Shown here piece after piece: positions 43,885-48,691 of a stretch of 48,691 bases of DNA (positions are counted from its first letter, which is position 1; each line of letters starts with the position of its first letter). Made by a program: the position numbers and the translations under genes. The notes beneath the pieces are model-generated. The model was not told the origin of the DNA and made no database searches. It was given only the letters and a program-made list of their open reading frames with translations. The stretch covers positions 1-48,691 of the forward strand of contig NZ_FNDE01000029.1 of assembly GCF_900099925.1 (NCBI RefSeq), in the 5' to 3' direction. The stretch comes from Aneurinibacillus thermoaerophilus (lineage in GTDB: Bacteria > Bacillota > Bacilli > Aneurinibacillales > Aneurinibacillaceae).

Positions 43885-45297
43885 ATGGTCGTAGGCGAAT
43901 TTACAACGGAACTCGATGTACTTGTTATCGGGGCTGGTCCGGGCGGATATGTGGCGGCGATTCGCGCCGCCCAGCTTGGCAAAAAAGTAGCGATCGTAGA
44001 CAAAGCGGAAGTGGGCGGCGTGTGCTTGAATCGCGGTTGTATCCCCTCCAAGTCGCTTATTTCTGCGGCAAAGCAGTATGAACAGGCGAAGGAAGCAAGC
44101 AACATCGGAATCAACGTGGAAGGCGTCTCTGTTGATATGAAGAAAGTGCAGGAATGGAAGCAAGGCGTCGTGAAAAAGCTGACCGGAGGTGTCCAGACGC
44201 TTCTGAAAGGAAACGGCGTAGAGATCATTCCTGGCGAGGCGCTGTTCGTTAGCGAAAATGAGGTGCGCGTATTTCATGGATATGACGTGAACCGCTACCG
44301 TTTCAATCACTGCATTATTGCGACCGGCTCCCGTCCGATCGAAATTCCTGCGCTGCCATTTGGCGAACGCATTCTGTCTTCTACAGAAGCGCTGGAGCTT
44401 GACCATATTCCGGAGAAGCTGCTTGTAGTCGGCGGCGGTTATATTGGAATTGAGCTTGGAACCGTGTTCGCGAAGCTTGGTTCGAAGGTAACCGTACTTG
44501 AAGGTATGTCTAACATTTTGCCTGGCTTTGAGAAGCAAATGGTGCAAATGGTTCGGAAAAAACTCAAAAAGCTGGGTGTAGAAATCCATACCGAAGCGAT
44601 GGCAACGAAGAGCGAAGTGACAGAGAACGGCGTAAAAGTAACAGCAAATATTAAAGACAAAGAAGAAGTGTTTGAAGCGGATTACTGCCTGGTTACGGTA
44701 GGTCGTCGCCCGAATACGGATGAGCTTGGCCTTGAAGCCATTAATATGAAGCTGACGGATCGCGGCTTGATTGAAGTGGATAAGCAATGCCGGACAAATG
44801 TGCCGAATATCTACGCGATCGGCGATGTGGTGGCAGGCCCTGCTTTGGCGCACAAAGCTTCATATGAAGGGAAAGTAGCGGCGGAAGTTATCGCCGGACT
44901 GCCGAGTGAAATTGACTACATGGCGATTCCGGCGGTTGTCTTCTCCGATCCGGAGATGGCGTCCGTTGGCTTGACAGAGGAGCAGGCGAAAGAAGAAGGA
45001 TATAAAGTGAAGACGGGCCGTTTTTCCTTTGCTGCGAATGGCCGCGCGTTGAGTGTAAATGAAGCGGACGGCTTCGTAAAAGTGGTGGCGAATGAAGAGG
45101 ATGGCCGCGTATTGGGCGTACAAATCGTTGGGCCGGAAGCGTCCGACCTAATTGCAGAAGCTGGACTGGCAATCGAAATGGGCGCGACACTTGAAGATAT
45201 TGCGCTGACCATCCACGCGCATCCGACGCTATCAGAAGTAACGATGGAAGCGGCGGAGGCAGCACTTGGCCACGGTATTCATTCATTATCGAAATAA
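43885..45297 (+). CDS. pdhD: dihydrolipoamide dehydrogenase (E3)
   Basis: The 470-residue flavoprotein has the FAD motif [19 protein letters not shown] (about 14-32), the redox disulfide [14 protein letters not shown] (Cys about 47 and 52), the NAD motif [19 protein letters not shown] (about 183) and the C-terminal [14 protein letters not shown] with the active His-Glu pair. It reoxidises dihydrolipoamide with NAD+. Last gene of pdhABCD, three bases behind pdhC, with a terminator at 45308-45340. Confidence 0.96.
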   Translation: MVVGEFTTELDVLVIGAGPGGYVAAIRAAQLGKKVAIVDKAEVGGVCLNRGCIPSKSLISAAKQYEQAKEASNIGINVEGVSVDMKKVQEWKQGVVKKLTGGVQTLLKGNGVEIIPGEALFVSENEVRVFHGYDVNRYRFNHCIIATGSRPIEIPALPFGERILSSTEALELDHIPEKLLVVGGGYIGIELGTVFAKLGSKVTVLEGMSNILPGFEKQMVQMVRKKLKKLGVEIHTEAMATKSEVTENGVKVTANIKDKEEVFEADYCLVTVGRRPNTDELGLEAINMKLTDRGLIEVDKQCRTNVPNIYAIGDVVAGPALAHKASYEGKVAAEVIAGLPSEIDYMAIPAVVFSDPEMASVGLTEEQAKEEGYKVKTGRFSFAANGRALSVNEADGFVKVVANEEDGRVLGVQIVGPEASDLIAEAGLAIEMGATLEDIALTIHAHPTLSEVTMEAAEAALGHGIHSLSK

Positions 45298-45307
45298 CGA
45301 CAAGAAA

Positions 45308-45340
45308 GGCAGGCTGGAATATTTCCGGTCTGCTTTTTTA
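45308..45340 (+). terminator. terminator of the pdh operon
   Basis: GCAGGCTGGAA and TTCCGGTCTGC pair with a three-base loop (one mismatch), followed by TTTTTTATC. Confidence 0.8.
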
Positions 45341-45607
45341 TCGTATAAGAAAGCAGATGTTGCTTTATAGTGATGAAGCAACGTATGCTTTCTCTCCAAG
45401 AATAAACGAGGAAAAATTCACAAGACGTGTGCAAACGTTGCCTTTTCCATGAGTTTTGAAAATTTCACGTTCGCTAACAAAATGTTCAGATGGATTTTAT
45501 TAGACAGGCAGGAATAAAACGGTGCATAATAAAAGGTAAGTCGAATCATCGAAGGCCATTAAGTTGTCATAATCAAGCACCAAAAAGGGAAGGGGGAAAT
45601 TATAGAA
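45341..45607. other. intergenic region before yneK
   Basis: No gene seen. A small hairpin GTTGCTT with AAGCAAC lies just past the pdh terminator; a TAGACA box, about 18 bases and CATAAT near 45526 may be the yneK promoter, followed by the ribosome binding site AGGGAAGGGGG. Confidence 0.35.
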
Positions 45608-46045
45608 ATGTCAGCGTGGTTCGGCTCGTTTATTATCGTATGGATGATCATTCTTATTTCACTATTCGCGATCGGTGGCTTTTTCATGTTCCGCAAGTTT
45701 TTGAAGGCGATGCCAAAACAGGATGGGATGTCAGAGTTGGACTGGCAAGACTATTATATTGAGAAAACCCGACAGATGTGGACTGAGGATACGATGGAGC
45801 TGTTAAACGAACTTGTTACACCGGTGCCAAAACTATTCCGGGATGTGGCTCGGCGCAGCATCGCGGCCAAAATTGGCAAGCTGGCGCTTGAGGAAGGAGC
45901 AGAAAAAATAACGAAAGACCTTGTAATTAAAGGATATATTTTGGCGACACCAGCGCGCGATCATAAGTTTCTGGTCGCCCATTTGAAAATGAAGCAAATT
46001 GATTTTTCCCCGTATAAACAGCATTTGAAAATTCATGTGGAATAA
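45608..46045 (+). CDS. yneK: DUF2621 membrane-anchored protein (YneK-like)
   Basis: A 145-residue protein with one N-terminal membrane segment (about 5-28, FIIVWMIILISLFAIGG) and a soluble C-terminal part with LDWQDYYIEKTRQMWTEDT (about 44-62) and ILATPARDHKFLVAHLKMK (about 115-133). This matches the DUF2621 family, YneK in B. subtilis, of unknown function. ATG 45608 follows GGGAAGGGGG. It faces ybdD across a long inverted repeat that is probably a terminator for both. Confidence 0.82.
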   Translation: MSAWFGSFIIVWMIILISLFAIGGFFMFRKFLKAMPKQDGMSELDWQDYYIEKTRQMWTEDTMELLNELVTPVPKLFRDVARRSIAAKIGKLALEEGAEKITKDLVIKGYILATPARDHKFLVAHLKMKQIDFSPYKQHLKIHVE

Positions 46046-46056
46046 GCTGTATGCGT

Positions 46057-46202
46057 GTTGACAAATCCTCCCCTTCTTCCTGGGCCTGGCTTACTTTCTT
46101 GCAAAGAAGCGTTGCTTGCTCGCTCCGCTTCGGTCTCGAATTTGTTTCGTAAGCGAAAAAAGTAACCCAAGCAACGGAAGAAGGGGATGGTTGTTAGTTA
46201 AC
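46057..46202. repeat. long imperfect inverted repeat between convergent genes
   Basis: The left arm (from about 46057, with CCTCCCCTTCTTCC at 46067-46080 and TTACTTTCTT at 46091-46100) pairs with the right arm (AAAAAAGTAACCCAAGC, GGAAGAAGGGGATGG at 46176-46190, out to about 46202). Arms of about 45 bases with some mismatches enclose about 50 bases. It may be the common terminator, a structured RNA, or a small repeat element. Confidence 0.65.
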
Positions 46203-46463
46203 TCAGCAACAGCGGGTACCGTTTCCTTTGCCGTACCGGGCTTCAATTGCTTGTCTGAAAAATTCTTTTTCCGATAGCGGCGCGGTTTCGCCTTTCGACG
46301 GCGCCGCGTGCCAGTAGTCGAGATATAGTTCATAGTCCGGAATGCCGAAAATCATTCGGAACGTTGAGCGAATCCGCCGCATCAATGAGTGGTTTGCGGA
46401 CAGCTCTTTTATTTTTTCCGGCGGAACGTAGATGCGCGGCGGGCAAGACTCATCACGCCACAT
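46203..46463 (-). CDS. ybdD: YbdD/YjiX family small protein, CstA partner
   Basis: The 86-residue protein ends with PDYELYLDYWHAAPSKGETA, LSEKEFFRQAIEARYGKGN and a Cys-Cys terminus. PxYxxYxxHxxxxHPxxPxxSExEFxRxxxxxRY is the YbdD/YjiX pattern found next to CstA/BtsT carriers in most bacteria. It is thought to support the carrier, possibly as a small cytoplasmic subunit. It starts 32 bases behind cstA with AAGGAGG, so the two are an operon. Confidence 0.85.
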   Translation of the reverse strand: MWRDESCPPRIYVPPEKIKELSANHSLMRRIRSTFRMIFGIPDYELYLDYWHAAPSKGETAPLSEKEFFRQAIEARYGKGNGTRCC

Positions 46464-46495
46464 GTCTTTTTCCTCCTTTTTTTCTCGAGACGCAG

Positions 46496-48592
46496 TTAAG
46501 CTGTGTGTGAATGCGATGTATAAAGGGAAGCATCGCCTTTTGATTGTACGTAAGGAGCCTCTTGCAGCGAACCACGGTACGTACCGCGCAGAATGCTAAT
46601 CCACGTGCGCAGGCAGTCGATGATAAGCGCCAGCACGATTCCGACGAAAATCGCTGTCATGACAGCATCTACACGGTCGTTGAAAATCATCTGCTTGGCC
46701 GCTTCTATCGTTTTAACCCCTTTCGGCAGGTGCCCCTGTTCGAGCGCTTTAGTGAAAGCGGAAGCATGAGACAGGAAACCAATTTTCGGATCGGGGTGGA
46801 ATAGCTTCTGCCATGCGGCTACCATTGTGACGGTTGTAAGCCAGACCAGCGGCACAAGAGTAACCCATGCATACGCTTTTTTGCCCATTTTCAGGATGAT
46901 CGTTGTGCCGACCACAAGCGCGATAGCAGCGAGCATCTGGTTAGCGATACCGAACAATGGCCAGAGGGTTTTGATTCCACCAAGCGGGTCGATAACCCCA
47001 GCGTATAAGAAGTAACCCCAACCGAGACTGATGATGGCGCTGGAAATAATGTTACCCGGCAGCCAGGTCGTATCTTTGAATTTCGATGCGAAGTTTCCGA
47101 TAAGTTCGCTTACCATGAAGCGGCCTACACGGGTACCTGCGTCGATCGTAGTAAGAATAAACACGGCCTCAAACAGGATCGCGAAATGATACCAGAACGC
47201 CATGAGCGCTTTTCCACCGATGATGGTGGAGAAGATAACGGACATACCAACCGCGAGCGAAGGCGCGCCGCCTGTGCGGGAAAGGATTGTTTTTTCGCCC
47301 ACGTCTTCGGCAAGTTGCGTCAGATCAGCTGCGGATACAGAAAACCCCCATTCGGTAATGGTTCTCGCCGCTGTAATGGCATCGTTTCCAATCGCAGCGG
47401 CCGGACTGTTGATCGCGAAGTATGTGCCAGGTGTAAGAATAGTAGCTGCAATCAATGCCATAATGGCTACGAAAGATTCCATCAACATGCCGCCGTAGCC
47501 AACCATACGGCTATGGCTTTCTTTCGCGATAAGCTTTGGCGTTGTACCGCTTGATACGAGTGCGTGGAAGCCGGAAACGGCACCACAGGCGATAGTGATA
47601 AACAGGAATGGGAACAAATTGCCCGTAAATACTGGGCCGGTTCCATCGATAAATTTCGTAACAGCCGGCATTTGCAGATTCGGCAGCGTGAGTAGAATAC
47701 CGACCGCAAGCAAGCCGATGGTTCCAATTTTCAAGAACGAGCTTAGATAGTCACGTGGCGCGAGCAGCAGCCATACCGGAAGGATGGATGCGATAAATCC
47801 GTATACGATCATCATAATCGCCAGGGCTTCCGGACTAAATGTGAACAGCGAAGCCAAAGTCGGCGATTCGGCTACCCATTGGCCAGCTACAAGTGCAAGC
47901 ATCATTAGCACAAACCCGATCAACGATGTTTCGCCGACACGCCCCGGACGGATGTAGCGCATATATACACCCATAAACAGCGCGATCGGAATGGTCATTG
48001 CAATTGTGAAAGTGCCCCACGGGCTTTCGGCCAACGCGTTGACGACAACTAGCGCCAATACAGCAATTAAGATAATCATAATAGCAAGAATACCAACCAT
48101 GGCGATCAAGCCGCCAACCGGGCCGATTTCTTCTTTTGCGATTTGGCCAAGGCTTTTTCCGTTGCGGCGCATGGAAGCAATCAGGATGACAAAGTCCTGA
48201 ACCGCGCCTGCCAAGATAACCCCTGCAACAATCCAGATGGTGCTTGGCAAATATCCCATTTGGGCGGCCAATGTCGGACCGACAAGCGGGCCGGCACCCG
48301 CAATCGCTGCGAAGTGATGACCGAATACAACCCATTTATTTGTTGGAACAAAGTCTTTACCATCATTGTGTACCTCGGCGGGAGTGGCGCGGTTATCATC
48401 CAGATTGAAGACTTTATGTGCGATAAATCTGCTGTAGAACCGATAGGCAACCGCATAGCTCGCTAGAGCGGCAAACAGCAACCACGCCGCGTTAATTTCT
48501 TCGCCGCGCGAAAGCGCCAGCCAGCCCCAGGCGACAGCGCCAAGCACGGAGATTGCGCTCCATATGAGAATGGAGAGCAGACGGCTCTTCAT
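46496..48592 (-). CDS. cstA: carbon starvation protein CstA (pyruvate/peptide transporter)
   Basis: From ATG 48592 (AGGAGGATTC upstream; the frame runs on to 48679 without a site) the protein has 698 residues and about 16-18 membrane helices. [20 protein letters not shown] (about 51-70), [23 protein letters not shown] and the C-terminal cytoplasmic tail are family hallmarks. CstA and its paralogue BtsT take up pyruvate (and CstA peptides) by proton symport in enteric bacteria. Next to pdhABCD a pyruvate-uptake role is attractive but is inference. No cre-like catabolite site is evident in the 99 bases upstream visible here. Confidence 0.93.
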   Translation of the reverse strand: MKSRLLSILIWSAISVLGAVAWGWLALSRGEEINAAWLLFAALASYAVAYRFYSRFIAHKVFNLDDNRATPAEVHNDGKDFVPTNKWVVFGHHFAAIAGAGPLVGPTLAAQMGYLPSTIWIVAGVILAGAVQDFVILIASMRRNGKSLGQIAKEEIGPVGGLIAMVGILAIMIILIAVLALVVVNALAESPWGTFTIAMTIPIALFMGVYMRYIRPGRVGETSLIGFVLMMLALVAGQWVAESPTLASLFTFSPEALAIMMIVYGFIASILPVWLLLAPRDYLSSFLKIGTIGLLAVGILLTLPNLQMPAVTKFIDGTGPVFTGNLFPFLFITIACGAVSGFHALVSSGTTPKLIAKESHSRMVGYGGMLMESFVAIMALIAATILTPGTYFAINSPAAAIGNDAITAARTITEWGFSVSAADLTQLAEDVGEKTILSRTGGAPSLAVGMSVIFSTIIGGKALMAFWYHFAILFEAVFILTTIDAGTRVGRFMVSELIGNFASKFKDTTWLPGNIISSAIISLGWGYFLYAGVIDPLGGIKTLWPLFGIANQMLAAIALVVGTTIILKMGKKAYAWVTLVPLVWLTTVTMVAAWQKLFHPDPKIGFLSHASAFTKALEQGHLPKGVKTIEAAKQMIFNDRVDAVMTAIFVGIVLALIIDCLRTWISILRGTYRGSLQEAPYVQSKGDASLYTSHSHTA

Positions 48593-48691
48593 AGTGAATC
48601 CTCCTCGTATAGTATGTTTAAGCCCCTCAAAATCACGAATTTCCAGTTGAATTCGAGAGACTATTAACCAAAAAACCAAGATATATTTTCC

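Noticed and set aside
43777-44853. 358-codon open frame on the minus strand opposite pdhD
   Set aside because: It is the antisense shadow of pdhC/pdhD, rich in His, Arg and Phe as expected from reversed codons, with no ribosome binding site.

Overview
The window comes from an aerobic, endospore-forming Gram-positive bacterium of the Bacillaceae/Paenibacillaceae type. Pointers are strong AGGAGG-type ribosome binding sites, an alpha/beta small acid-soluble spore protein, the C-terminal half of the sporulation sigma factor sigma-K, a hemE-hemH-hemY operon, a pdhABCD operon and B. subtilis-like genes (ythAB, yneK, yqhV, comB, sip, rocB). The overall look resembles Aneurinibacillus or Brevibacillus; the genus is a guess.

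Bases 1 to about 10,535 are accessory DNA. This is the right-hand part of something inserted inside sigK. The sigK coding sequence resumes at 10,536 exactly at Asn-Glu-Ile-Ser-Leu, whose first five bases are AATGA, the core at which the skin element splits sigK in B. subtilis. The N-terminal half of sigK must lie left of the window, if it still exists. Inside the accessory DNA three kinds of material are interleaved: (a) AT-rich polymorphic-toxin C-terminal pieces, each followed by an immunity-type gene (1-785, 6,526-7,347, 7,544-8,454, 9,423-10,115); (b) a roughly 4-kb module with a coiled-coil protein, small basic proteins, an HGGxSTG small-terminase-like protein, a short serine recombinase, an IDEAL-like peptide and a replication-initiator-like protein (about 930-4,900); (c) two IS110-family transposase genes, one intact with a candidate bridge RNA and one truncated, plus remnants of an XRE regulator and an Rpn-family nuclease.

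Bases 10,536 to 48,691 are ordinary chromosome. In order: sigK 3' part; a LysM/3D cell-wall protein under a c-di-AMP (ydaO/yuaA) riboswitch; a polysaccharide deacetylase; a cytochrome bd-type oxidase pair; an acyl-CoA synthetase; an unassigned secreted protein; aspartase; a SASP; hemE-hemH-hemY (late haem synthesis); an ABC-ATPase remnant; comB; yqhV; a LysM-M14 peptidoglycan peptidase; a TSUP exporter; an ArsB/NhaD-type permease with a small unknown protein; a nitroreductase; a RocB-like M20 peptidase divergent from a polar amino-acid ABC transporter; an L,D-transpeptidase; a YkvI-like membrane protein; signal peptidase I; a lipid kinase; a VTT-domain protein; an esterase; pdhABCD; yneK; and cstA-ybdD. 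Respiration, haem supply, amino-acid use and pyruvate metabolism (CstA-type pyruvate/peptide uptake beside pyruvate dehydrogenase) form the metabolic theme of this part.
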